DNA of 64,000 nt from Closterium sp. NIES-65. Taxonomy: Eukaryota; Streptophyta; Zygnematophyceae; Desmidiales; Closteriaceae. Numbering within the stretch: position 1 is the first letter of the stretch; each line of letters starts with the position of its first letter. Below, piece by piece: positions 1 through 10,100 of the stretch. The DNA lies in NCBI GenBank assembly GCA_948144175.1, contig CANXME010002498.1, positions 1 through 64,000 of the forward strand, given 5' to 3'. The notes under the pieces were generated by a model. That model was not told the DNA's origin. It saw only the letters and a program-made list of their open reading frames with translations, and made no database searches. The translations under genes were made by a program, and so were the position numbers.

Positions 1-206
1 TTGCTTGGCCAAATATGTTTTGACCACCCGAAATCCTTGCCTTCTTCCTTGCATGTGGCATATAGGTAACTAGGTTATGTAAACTTTTATAAGGATTTAT
101 GATTATATTCAAATATTTAGAATGCTATTCTACTCCATTAACGAACTTATGATGATCGCCTTGATCTTGCATGTGTAGCACCGGGAAGAAACGAAGTGCT
201 TCATAC

Positions 207-278
207 AGATAAGAGAGCCGAGAAAGCTCAGAGATGCTGTTGGGAATGGAGCCCGTCAGTCTGTTGTTTGCAAGATCC
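207..278 (-). CDS. 72-nt LRR exon, last visible
   Basis: An exact 72-nt phase-2 exon coding DLANNRLTGSIPNSISELSRL and on, acceptor ACACAG and donor GTATGA. The gene would continue beyond the left window edge. Confidence 0.5.
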
Positions 279-3200
279 CTGTGTGTGCGTGGTATGGGTT
301 GGGGCGGAATAAATGATGAGACGAGGACGCGTGCAAGTCGGCATGAGCAGGAAGCGAACATGTCACCTGGGCGAACCGAACAGTGTTCGTTTTGCGCGAA
401 AACTTTCAGAGAAAGGGGTGTTAGCTGTTAGCCTCTAGGGGCGAACACCCTCATGTTCGCCCAAAGCATGAACATGTTCTTGGCGGACATGTTCGTGCTC
501 GCCTGTCACAGCTAGATATGAGCATCGAACCGAACTTAGGTTCGGTTTCAAGATAACTCGAACCGAATTTTTTTTTCTCAGAAAAAAGTTCGCGCATTCC
601 TAGCAAAAGTTCGCGCAAACAGTTCGCGTGAACTTTTGCGGTTCGAGATTCAAACTTCGACCGAACAGATTCGAAGTTCGAATTTGTCAAATTCGAACCC
701 CGATGGGTTTGAGTTGAGTTAGTTTCCCGCCAGAAAGAAACCCATGCGACTTTCCCGTCAAAAAACGGGAAAAGTCGTAGGGTTGGCTGCCATTAGAGCA
801 GCCGACCCTAGTCTCGTAAACTTAGTAGAGCAGATCTAGATCTAGATGTACCCTAGCACACCCATGCTTCCTCTCTACCACAACGTTTACTTGTTTGTTA
901 TGGTCGAAATTAGTGCGCAGTTAGACATGCATGCGTTTTACATTTCGTTGTGCATCGATTTAAACCCAAATCTTACTAGGTTCGAGTTCGCTCAAACCTT
1001 TAAAGGTTTGAGCAAACCTTTAGGGTTCGCTATTAAATACGCAAACATCAAACCTCAAATTCCGAAAAAAGTTAGAGCAAACAAGTTCGGCTCGGTTCGA
1101 CCACCATGCAAGGTTTGAAAACGGTTGAGGAAACATGTTTGAGTTTGGTTCGTGCTCATATCTAGGTACAAGACCATATGGATGACCATAAGGCTTTCTA
1201 TATGCCTGATAAAAACAAAAGAGGAAGAAGAAAGATGTGCATCGCACATGCAAGATGAAGAACAATTTGCGGACGAAGGGGAGGGAGAATGACGGGGGGG
1301 GAGCAAGATGATCCTAGAGCAGCTGGTCAATAGCTTCAACGAGTTTATTCCAACCCTATAACTGGGTAGAAGAAATCATCGCGGCAGGGGTTACTGACAT
1401 ATGCATGGAGGGCTAAGACTTCTAGCTGATAGAGTTGAAACCCCTATACAGCCCACTCTAGGTATCAACACTCATTGTGCGTGTTTAACACCAGCCTTAA
1501 ACGAGGTGATTCATACAGATAAGTGAGCCAAGAAAGCGTGAATATGTTGTTGGGAATGGAACCCGTCAAACTGTTGTTAGAAAGAACCTGTATGTGCATG
1601 ATATAATTTGGGGATGCCTAAGTGAGGAGATGAGATTAGAGAACATGGAGTCAGTGACAGCAAGCACACGAAGTCGATATAATTGGGAGGTGACACGAGC
1701 ATGCTAGGAGACAGTTGCAGTTATGTTCATGCTTGAACCAGTTTGAGTCGCAAACACAGTCCGATAAAGATCTTGTTGAACCAGGCTGGGAGGGGGAGGG
1801 CCGGGAAGAGGAGTGGCCATATGCGTTTAATCACCCGAAACCACTTGTTTTCTTGCTTGCCTGTGATCTTTAACCATGCACGCTTGGCACCAGACTTAAA
1901 CGAGGAGCTTCATACAAATAAGAGAGCTGATAAAGAGATTGAATGATACTGGGAATGGATCCCGTCAGATTGTTGTTTGAAAGATCCCTGCGCGTGCGTG
2001 GGATGAGATGGGGAGGGATAAGTGAGGAGATGAGATTAGAGGGCATAGAGTGAGCGACAGCAAGCACACACGGACGATTCAAGTGGGAGGTGACACGACA
2101 ATGCTGGGAGACAGACATGATTTAACCCGAATTGCAGTTGTGGTTCATGCTTGAAGGGTTGAGCAAGAACACGAACGCCTGTTCGGATCGCCACGAACAT
2201 GTTCGGGGCGAACAGTGTGAGAAATTTTGAAGAACCGATAATTTTCTTGGGAAGGGCATGGGTTTACATAGTTGAGCTAGGATGTAGGAGCCATGCCAAC
2301 ATTATTGGCCCCCACAATAAGTTGGGTTGAAGAATTATTGGGGGACTAATAATGTTGACCAAAAGTGGGGTCAACATTATTGGGGGTCCAATAGTTTTCC
2401 AACCCAATCTTGGGGGCCCGATGATTGAGCCAAGGCTGGGTTCCGACCTCAAACTAGGGTAAACCCTAGTTGAGCACCCAAACTAAGTTTGTGTGTCTAT
2501 CTCTAACCAAAGCTTATATGATGATGCAGGTTACAATGAAGATGATTATTTGACAAACCGAACAGTCTTTTTATTGTTCGAGGCGAACATGTTCGGTGTT
2601 CGCCCCGAACATGTTCGCCGTTCGCCCAGACCTGCTAACCGAGGCGCGTCGAACACGAACACGAAAGTGTTCGTTGACAAATTTGGCTGCGGACCAGATT
2701 TAGGTCGCGGTGTATTTAGATTGAGCTCACTTTTTTGAGCTCTTTCTCATATCGACCTAACCGCCAGGCCCTAGTCCTCCCACAAACGCCATTACTTAAT
2801 ACTTTTAAGAGGCACAACACTACGTCTTAAAGTTATATGAGGGACATTTCCTACTACTAGAAAGGAGTTGCACACATTTCTTGAAGTTTAGAGATGTTAG
2901 ATATCATTTAAGACTTTGCGCAGTCCCATGCTCAAGGAGGACGAGCCGTCGCTACTCCGTGCGATGAGACGTAGGTTAGAGATGGGCATTTTGGCCCCGG
3001 CCCGACCCGGCTTGGCCGGGCCGAGCGGGTTCCCGGGCCGGGTCAGGTCGGGCCAGCCCGGGTCAGGTCGGGCCAGCCTCGGGTCAGGATTGTTGCATAC
3101 CCTGACCCAACCCAGGGGTACAGGTCCGGGCCGAACCCTGACCTGACCTTTGGCTCGGGCCGGGGCGGGTCGGGTCAGGAAACCCGAATTTGTTCGCGCT

Positions 3201-4909
3201 CTGTGCAGATCGGCGCTTTCGTCCGCCGATCTGTGCCGCCGATCTGCGCAGATCGGCGATTTAACCCGCCTCCGATCTGCGCAGAATCGGCGATTTAACC
3301 CGCCGATCTGCGCAGATCAGAGATTTCGCCGCCGATCTGCGCATATCGGCGCTTTCGTCCGCCGATCTGCGTAGATCGGTGAGTTCGTTGGTGTAACTCT
3401 GCAAATCGTCAATTTCGCTGTGTCGATCTGGTGGAGCATTGGGAGTTTCGAACGTGGCACTTGTTTTCGACGAATGTGTTGGAACAAGCATTTTTTAAGC
3501 AATTTGCCATTGCTCACCACTCCTTACTGCACTAAATCTACCATTCCCAACTCCCCCCCTCCCACTCTTTACAGATCTCTCAACATTGAGCCTCTCCACA
3601 AGTCGACTTCTAACTTGTCGCATCATTCTTTGGCTGCAAACCAAGTAGTTATGGTTCCTAGGTGCCTTTGGTCGCTGGAGGAAGGATATTAGGTTTGCGG
3701 TAATGAATTGATGTCGAGGGAAAAAGATTACCCTTGACTTAGAATGTGTTAGGGTTTCGAGTCCCCCTTGTGTCGAAATCGGGTCGAAATCAGCTAAACA
3801 GTGATGTTCGTGATGGGGCGAACACGACGTGTTCGTGTTCGCCCCTTGCTCATCCCTTGAACCAGTTTTAAGTCGCACACACAGTTCGCACTTTTTTTGT
3901 TGATCCAAGGCTGGGGAGGGGGATATCCGGGAAGAGGAGTGGCCATATACTTTTAATCACCGAAACCATTTGTTTTATTGCTTGCCTGTGAACTTTGACC
4001 ATGCACGCTTGGCACTGGGCCTAAAACAAGGAGCTTCATACAAATAAGAGAGCTGAGAAAGAGATTGAATGTGAGTGGGAATGGATCTCGTCAGATTGTT
4101 GTTTGAAAAAAACCTGTGCGTGCGTGGGATGAGACAGGGAGGGATAAGTGAGGAGATGAGATTAGAGGGCATAGATAGTGAGCGACAGCAAGTACACACA
4201 GACGATTCAAGTGGGAGGTGACACGACCATGCTGGGAGATAGACATGAGTTAACCCGAATTGCAGTTTGGTTCATGCTTGAACCAGTTTGAGCGCACACA
4301 CAGTTCGACAAAGTTTTTGTTGAACCAAGGCTGGGAGGGGGATGTCTGGGAAGAGGAGTGGCCATATGCGTTTTCCACGTTGGTGGCAGGGCAACTTTTT
4401 TATCGCACTGTTGGTGGCAAGCGCATTTTCCGGCTCACTAAGTTTTCGGGTACACTTGCCACCAACTCGAAGTGAACAGTTGCCCTGCCACCAACATGGA
4501 ATACGCCCTTAAACACCCAAAACCTCTTGTTCTTATTGCTTGCCTGTGATATTTGACCATGCACGCTTGGAACCAAACTTAAACAAGGAGCTTCATACAA
4601 ATAAGAGAGCTGAAAAAGAGATTGAATGCCACTGGGAATGGATCTTGTCAGATTGTTGTTTGAAAGTTCCCTGTGCGTGTGTGGGATGAGATGGGGAGGA
4701 ATATGTGAAGAGATGAGATTAGAGGGCATGGACCGAACCGAATGACAACAAGCACACACAGACGATCCAATTGGGGGATAAGACGAGCATGGTGGGAGGC
4801 AGAAATGAGTAAAAACGAATCGTTGTTGGTTCAAGTCGCAACACCCAGTCAGTCTGACGAATATGTGGTTTTCGTTCGAACCTGGGCCTGGGCCCCTGGG
4901 CTGGGGTTG

Positions 4910-4943
<34 letters not shown>

Positions 4944-6594
4944 CAGGAGGAATTGCGGGATATTCAGCCAGGCTTGGTTGCCAACAACGTGGCCATATTA
5001 CGTTATGATCCGCAATATTGCAGCGTTATTGGCTGCCAAGCCTCAACGTGTGGCAGCCTTAACGTGCGGCCACCCAGGAACTCCTTGCCTTCTTCCTTGG
5101 GTGTGTGCATCTGAAATATGTGACTAAGGATATTCTCTTGAGGGTTTTGTCAAAAAGCTGCCATTGCCAGCCATCTGTCCTTAATTCTGTCCTTCTTGCC
5201 TCTTCTCTGTTCCTGTCCTGCCTCAGCCACTCTCTATGAAAGTGATAGAGCTCTCACCCTAAGGGGTCCTCCCTGAGTGTTGTGTCACCTGGCTGCAAGG
5301 TTAAGGCAACAACGTTCCACTATACGAAAGGATAACAAGCAAAAAGCATCGGGTGGGTGTGAGAGAGTGAATTTACCTGGCCCAGGCTCAAACCGTGCAT
5401 TTCTCAATGTGCGGCTCGAGCCTGGGTTGGTTTGTTCACATTGGTTCCGTGAATTCCACCCCTCGGTGCTCTCCTACCAACCTCGCGTCATTTTCTCTGG
5501 TCCCCAACTACCTACCCTCGAATGTGGCAAACTTAACATTGCTACACCATACGTACACCGCATACTCTGGCACCTTATATGCATAATCATGCATATTCAT
5601 TGACAGTTTCAAAACCATGTGATCGTTGATCGTGTACGTTCTTATCACCAGCCAAACGAGGTGCTTCATACAGATGAAAAAGCTGGAAAACGATCGGAGA
5701 TGCCATTTGGAATGGAGCCCGTCACATTCTTGTTTGAAAGAGACCTGTGTGTGCACACGAGGGGGGGGGGGGAGGAATGGGGGACGGGGAGGGGCGTTGA
5801 GGCGACAGATGTGAGGAGATGAGAACAGTGGGCATGGACCAAGGGACAGCATAGAAAGCAACACAAGCAACCCAAGAGGATGTTTTGTATGAGCATGGTG
5901 GGAAGCTGTGAGTAGCACTACGAGGAGAACAAGGCAAGAGAAGTGCTACATTATGAGGGGCAAACAAAGGGTGAGGAAAAATGGAAAAAAAATACAATAA
6001 TATTATTCTAATGGTGAGCAGTACTGGCATTGGATGCAACAACCAACGTTTATATGTGACTGCCGTGCTGGATTCTTGTTGTGTTATCGCTTACCAACGT
6101 GTCCTTCTCTACCTCTATATCAATATGCGTCTCTTCTTAGCTGCCTTCTTTCCCTGGAATTCGACTAGCTAATCGCAGGCGAGCTAATAGTTTCACTGTG
6201 TGGTACTTACAGATAAGTTAGTGCTGTGAGAGAGGAGATGCTGTCAGGAATAGGTCCATTCAGATTCACCGTTTCAGATCTACGTGGGGGTGGGTGGGGG
6301 GGGGGAGAAAGATGAGGAAACCAGACGGAGACACGAGTGACGTGAGCACTGGAAATAAATGGTGCAAATTTCACCAATGAGCAAAGAAATCCATCAACAC
6401 AAGCCTGCAGGACACTATCAGCTTGTGTGGGGTCCAATCCATCCCAAACGGGGAACATGATCACACTTACATCGAAGTGATCATGCCTGAATCATCACAC
6501 GTGAGTCCTTGGGCGCGGGAACAGTCAGCACCCACGGCCCAGCCTTGGACCGCCTTTCCTCCCCATGCCATTTGGCAGTCCCAGAGAAACACAT
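207..6594 (-). CDS. LRR protein gene or relic (exon array)
   Basis: A minus-strand series of eight exons can be read: an N-terminal cap exon (6471-6594) followed by seven LRR exons at 6211-6279, 5672-5744, 4599-4670, 4042-4113, 1916-1987, 1517-1587 and 207-278. Four are exactly 72 nt and one is 69 nt, all phase 2 to phase 2, each with an AG acceptor and GT donor and each coding one 24-residue (or 23-residue) repeat of the plant type LxxNxLTGSIPxxIxxLxxL. This exon style is known from plant LRR receptor kinases and receptor-like proteins. I see no signal peptide, membrane segment or kinase; they would lie outside the window or be lost. Two exons have 1-nt indels, so the locus may be a pseudogene or a reservoir of duplicated exons. 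The splice model is inferred from sequence only. Confidence 0.5.
360..720. repeat. Dispersed GAACATGTTCG-type repeat
   Basis: Short palindromic motifs of the type cGAACATGTTCg, AACCGAAC and TTCGCGCGAA are packed here and recur at about 960-1150, 2160-2240, 2560-2690 and 3790-3860. No coding content is evident. It looks like a decayed non-coding repeat family of unknown class. The remaining intron-like DNA from 720 to 1500 holds nothing else I can support. Confidence 0.4.
990..1013. repeat. 24-bp perfect palindrome
   Basis: GCTCAAACCTTT followed by its exact reverse complement; it could form a cruciform or hairpin. No gene is attached. Confidence 0.6.
1517..1587 (-). pseudogene. LRR exon with -1 indel
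   Basis: Homologous to the 72-nt exons, but only 71 nt lie between the acceptor AG and the donor GT; one base is missing near its 5' end. Flanks match the other units. Probably a decayed exon. Confidence 0.45.
1731..2150. repeat. Duplicated LRR intron-exon unit C
   Basis: About 420 bp including the LRR exon at 1916-1987 plus flanking intron is repeated as unit D (about 3853-4272) and unit E (about 4272-4855). Shared landmarks are GAAGAGGAGTGGCCATAT on one side of the exon and GTGGGAGGTGACACGA on the other. D and E are adjacent and in the same orientation, so the array grew by segmental duplication of exon plus intron. Confidence 0.6.
1916..1987 (-). CDS. 72-nt LRR exon (unit C)
   Basis: An exact 72-nt phase-2 exon coding DLSNNNLTGSIPSIIQSLYQL and on, with AG acceptor and GTATG donor. 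The canonical LTGSIP is kept. Confidence 0.55.
2264..2470. repeat. ATTATTGGGGG-rich low-complexity repeat
   Basis: Variants of CAACATTATTGGGGG recur on both strands over about 200 bp. No coding content is supported. The surrounding 2150-3000 interval otherwise holds only GAACATGTTCG-type repeats. Confidence 0.35.
2990..3180. repeat. GC-rich simple sequence (GGGCCGGGTC type)
   Basis: Repeats of CGGGTCAGGTCGGGCC and GGCCCGACCCGG make this interval GC-rich and partly self-complementary. Not coding as far as can be seen. Confidence 0.4.
3200..3390. repeat. Tandem repeat with GATCTGCGCAGATC core
   Basis: About six degenerate units of roughly 30-36 bp carry the palindrome GATCTGCGCAGATC flanked by CGGCG(A/C)TTT. 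Because the core is a perfect 14-bp palindrome, each unit can form a hairpin. The following 3400-3850 interval holds no feature I can support. Confidence 0.55.
4042..4113 (-). CDS. 72-nt LRR exon (unit D)
   Basis: An exact 72-nt phase-2 exon coding FFSNNNLTRSIPTHIQSLSQL and on, with the same splice signals as its neighbours. It shares the G to R change with unit E, so the two are recent duplicates. Confidence 0.55.
4368..4506. mobile_element. Fold-back MITE-like element, 139 bp
   Basis: Terminal inverted arms at 4368-4396 and 4478-4506 match at 27 of 29 positions (GTTGGTGGCAGGGCAACT core). An inner inverted pair, TTGGTGGCAAG and CTTGCCACCAA, lies between them. Units C and D lack this sequence at the same place (GCGTTTAATCACCC continues uninterrupted), so it is an insertion in unit E. 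Exact ends and target duplication are unclear; part of the left arm may be host sequence. Confidence 0.6.
4599..4670 (-). CDS. 72-nt LRR exon (unit E)
   Basis: An exact 72-nt phase-2 exon coding ELSNNNLTRSIPSGIQSLFQL and on. The usual G of LTGSIP is R here. Acceptor CAG and donor GTATGA are conserved with the exons at 4042 and 1916. It lies in a duplicated intron-exon unit. Confidence 0.55.
4912..4940. repeat. 29-base G homopolymer
   Basis: An uninterrupted run of 29 G. Its length in the assembly is unreliable. The interval 4860-5660 around it holds no gene that I can support. Confidence 0.8.
5672..5744 (-). pseudogene. LRR exon with +1 indel
   Basis: This exon is homologous to the 72-nt LRR exons (SLSNKNVTGSIPNGIS start) but is 73 nt between its acceptor and donor. 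The extra base lies about two thirds along and shifts the frame. A spliced transcript including it would be out of frame until the 71-nt exon at 1517-1587. Skipping both would keep frame. Confidence 0.5.
6211..6279 (-). CDS. LRR exon 1 of array
   Basis: This 69-nt phase-2 exon codes ETVNLNGPIPDSISSLTALTYL, a 23-residue plant-type LRR. It has a TAG acceptor and a good GTAAGT donor. It is more divergent from the other LRR exons than they are from each other, as expected for a first repeat. Confidence 0.5.
6471..6594 (-). CDS. LRR N-terminal cap exon
   Basis: The minus-strand translation contains W-x-VGADCSRAQGLTCDDSGMITS, the spacing of the plant LRRNT cap (W...dC...G..Cd..G.it). The exon ends at a strong donor, GTAAGT (6465-6470), and a CAG acceptor is placed at 6595-6597. 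Its phase-2 end joins the phase-2 start of the next LRR exon at 6279 in frame, which supports the model. Earlier exons with start codon and signal peptide are not recognised. Confidence 0.5.
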
Positions 6595-6884
6595 CTGACA
6601 GTTGGGAACAGGAGGGGAGAGAGAGACAGAGGCAGAGATGAGGAAAGTTCCAAATATAGCACTGAAGACCAGGGAAACCAGAACGGATTACCAGGCTCAA
6701 AAGTCCCCAGACCTACAACACCATCCCGAGGCGCCAATGCTGCCTGAACCCAATTTGGAAGGGGATCTTCATTTCGGGCCACACATAGCAGCCCAGCCAG
6801 AAGCAGGGCTCCGTCACCTGCTAGCCCAATCAGAAGCAGGGCTCCGTCAACGCAACCGCGGCCGGTCAGAGAACACCCTTTCTC

Positions 6885-7106
6885 ATGTCCCCACTCATGT
6901 CGCCACTGCAGCTGCCAGACACCACGGGCACCCTTGCCAGAGTCACCACTCTGGTGAAACGAGGCAGATCAGCGAAGGCACTGCAGGCCCTAGAATCCAT
7001 GCCACTCTGCCCAAACCAACGAAGCCACTCTAGAGCCCACCCCAGTGTTGCAGTCCGCACCGCACTCTCCTTTCGGCTTACAACTTCCGCACCAACACGC
7101 CCCTAG
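6885..7106 (+). pseudogene. Possible reverse-transcriptase gene fragment (5' side)
   Basis: The plus frame contains RVTTLVKRGRSAKALQALES, which resembles the segment upstream of the RT domain in some non-LTR or host RT genes (L..G..s.A..AL.s). This is recognition of a weak pattern, not a firm homology. It ends just before the minisatellite; a second RT-like fragment lies just after it at 13.3 kb. Confidence 0.2.
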
Positions 7107-7185
7107 CCATTTTGCCCGAGGATTGCAAGAACGGTGTTGGAGCGGGCCCAAGTGGGGTGTGCTTTGAGCAACTCGCGACGCCACG

Positions 7186-10100
7186 CGCTTCACCATCCAG
7201 ACGTGGGCGAGCACCTACTCGCTTCACCACCCCGACGTGGCGAGCACCTACTCGCTTCACCACCCCGACGTGGGCGAGCACCTACTCGCTTCACCACCCC
7301 GATGTGGGCGAGCACCTACTCGCTTCACCACCCCGACGTGGGCGAGCACCTACTCGCTTCACCAACCCGACGTGGGCGAGCACCTACTCGCTTCACCACC
7401 CCGACGTGGGCGAGCACCTACTCGCTTCACCACCCCGACGTGGGCGAGCACCTACTCGCTTCACCACCCCGACGTGGGCGAGCACCTCCTCGCTTCACCA
7501 CCCCGACGTGGGCGAGCACCTGCTCGCTTCACCACCCCGACGTGGGCGAGCACCTACTCGCTTCACCACCCCGACGTGGGCGAGCACCTACTCGCTTCAC
7601 CACCCCGACGTGGGCGAGCACCTACTCGCTTCACCACCACGACGTGGGCGAGCACCTACTGGCTTCACCACCCCGACGTGGGCGAGCACCTACTCGCTTC
7701 ACCACCCCGACGTGGGCGAGCACCTACTCGCTTCACCACCCCGACGTGGGCGAGCACCTACTCGCTTCACCACCCCGACGTGGGCGAGCACCTACTCGCT
7801 TCACCACCCCGACGTGGGCGAGCACCTACTGGCTTCACCACCCCGACATGGGCGAGCACCTACTGGCTTCACCACCATGACGTGGGCGAGCACCTACTAG
7901 CTTCACCACCCCGACGCGGGCGAGCACCTACTCGCTTCAGCACCCCGACGTGGGCAAGCACCTACTCGCTTCACCACCCCGACGTGGGCGAGCACCTACT
8001 CGCTTCACCACCCCGACATGGGCGAGCACCTACTCGCTTCACCACCCCGACGTGGGCGAGCACCTACTCGCTTCACCACCCCGACGTGGGCGAGCACCTA
8101 CTCGCTTCACCACCCGACGTGGGCGAGCACCTACTCGTTTCACCACCCCAACGTGGGCGAGCACCTACTCGCTTCACCGCCCCGACGTGGGCGAGCACCT
8201 ACTCGCTTCACCGCCCCGACGTGGGCGAGCACCTACTCGCTTCACCACCCCGACGTGGGCGAGGACCTACTCGCTTCACCACCCCGACGTGGGTGAGCAC
8301 CTACTCGTTTCACCACCCCGACGTGGGCGAGCACCTACTCGCTTCACCACCCCGACGTGGGCGAGCACCTACTCGCTTCAACACCCCGACGTGGGCGAGC
8401 ACCTACTCGCTTTACCACCACGACGTGGGCGAGCACCTACTCGCTTCACCACCCCGACGTGGGCGAGCACCTACTCGCTTCACCACCGCGACGTGGGCGA
8501 GCACCCACTCGCTTCACGACCCCGACGTGGGCGAGCACCTACTCGCTTCACCACCCCGACGTGGGCGAGCACCCACTCGCTTCACCACCCCGACGTGGGC
8601 GAGCACCTACTCGCTTCACCACCACGACGTGGGCGAGCACCTACTCGCTTCACCACCCCGACGTGGGCGAGCACCTACTCGCTTCACCACCCCGACGTGG
8701 GCGAGCACCTACTCGCTTCACCACCCCGACGTGGGCGAGCACCCACTCGCTTCACCACCCCGACGTTGGCGAGCACCCACTCGCTTCACCACCCCGACGT
8801 GGGCAAGCACCTACTGGCTTCACCACCCCGACGTGGGCGAGCACCTACTAGCTTCACCACCCCGACGTGGGCGAGCACCTTCTTTGCTTCACCACCCCGA
8901 CGTGGGCGAGCACCTACTCCCTTCACCACCCCGACGTGGGCGAGGACCTACTCGCTTCACCAGCCCGACGTGGGTGAGCACCTACTCGCTTCACCACCCC
9001 GACGTGGGCGAGCACCCACTCGCTTCACGACCCCGACGTGGGCGAGCACCTACTCGCTTCACCACCCCGACGTGGGCGAGCACCCACTCGCTTCACCACC
9101 CCGATGTGGGCGAGCACCTACTCGCTTCACCACCCCGACGTGGGCAAGCACCTACTGGCTTCACCACCCCGACGTGGGCGAGCACCTACTAGCTTCACCA
9201 CCCCGACGTGGGCGAGCACCTTCTTGCTTCACCACCCCGACGTGGGCGAGCACCTACTCCCTTCACCACCCCGACGTGGGCGAGCACCTACTCGCTTCAC
9301 CACCCCGACGTGGGCGAGCACCTACTCGCTTGACCACCCGGACGTGGGCGAGCACCTACTCGCTTCACCACCCCGACGTGGGCGAGCACCTACTCGCTTC
9401 ACCACCCCGACGTGGGCGAGCACCTACTCGCTTCACCACCCCGATGTGGGCGAGCACCTACTCGCTTCACCACCCCGACGTGGGCGAGCACCTACTCGCT
9501 TCACCGCCCCGACGTGGGCAAGCACCTACTTGCTTCACCGCCCCGACCGTGGGCGAGCACCTACTCGCTTCACCACCCTGACGTGTGCGAGCACCTACTC
9601 GCTTCACCACCCCGACGTGGGCGAGCACCTACTCGCTTCACCACCCCGACGTGGGCGAGCACCTACTCGCTTCACGACCCCGACGTGGGCGAGCACCTAC
9701 TCGCTTCACCACCCCGACGTGGGCGAGGACCTACTCGCTTCACCAGCCCGACGTGGGTGAGCACCTACTCGCTTCACCACCCCGACGTGGGCGAGCACCC
9801 ACTCGCTTCACGACCCCGACGTGGGCGAGCACCTACTCGCTTCACCACCCCGACGTGGGCGAGCACCCACTCGCTTCACCACCCCGATGTGGGCGAGCAC
9901 CTACTCGCTTCACCACCACGACGTGGGCGAGCACCTACTCGCTTCACAACCCCGACGTGGGCGAGCACCTACTCGCTTCACCACCACGACGCGGGCGAGC
10001 ACCTACTCGCTTCACCACCACGACGTGGGCGAGCACCTACTCGCTTCACCACCCCGACGCGGGCGAGCACCTACTCGCTTCATCACCCCGACGTGGGCGA

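Noticed and set aside
5395..5586. Plus-strand ORF with LPSNVANLTLL, LRR-like wording
   Set aside because: Too short and without the LxxNxLxGxIP frame; on the strand opposite to the LRR exon series.
6390..6464. DPTQADSVLQAC frame between the cap exon and the first LRR exon
   Set aside because: Resembles wording seen before LRR caps, but it lies downstream of the cap exon in the proposed intron; position does not fit, so not annotated.
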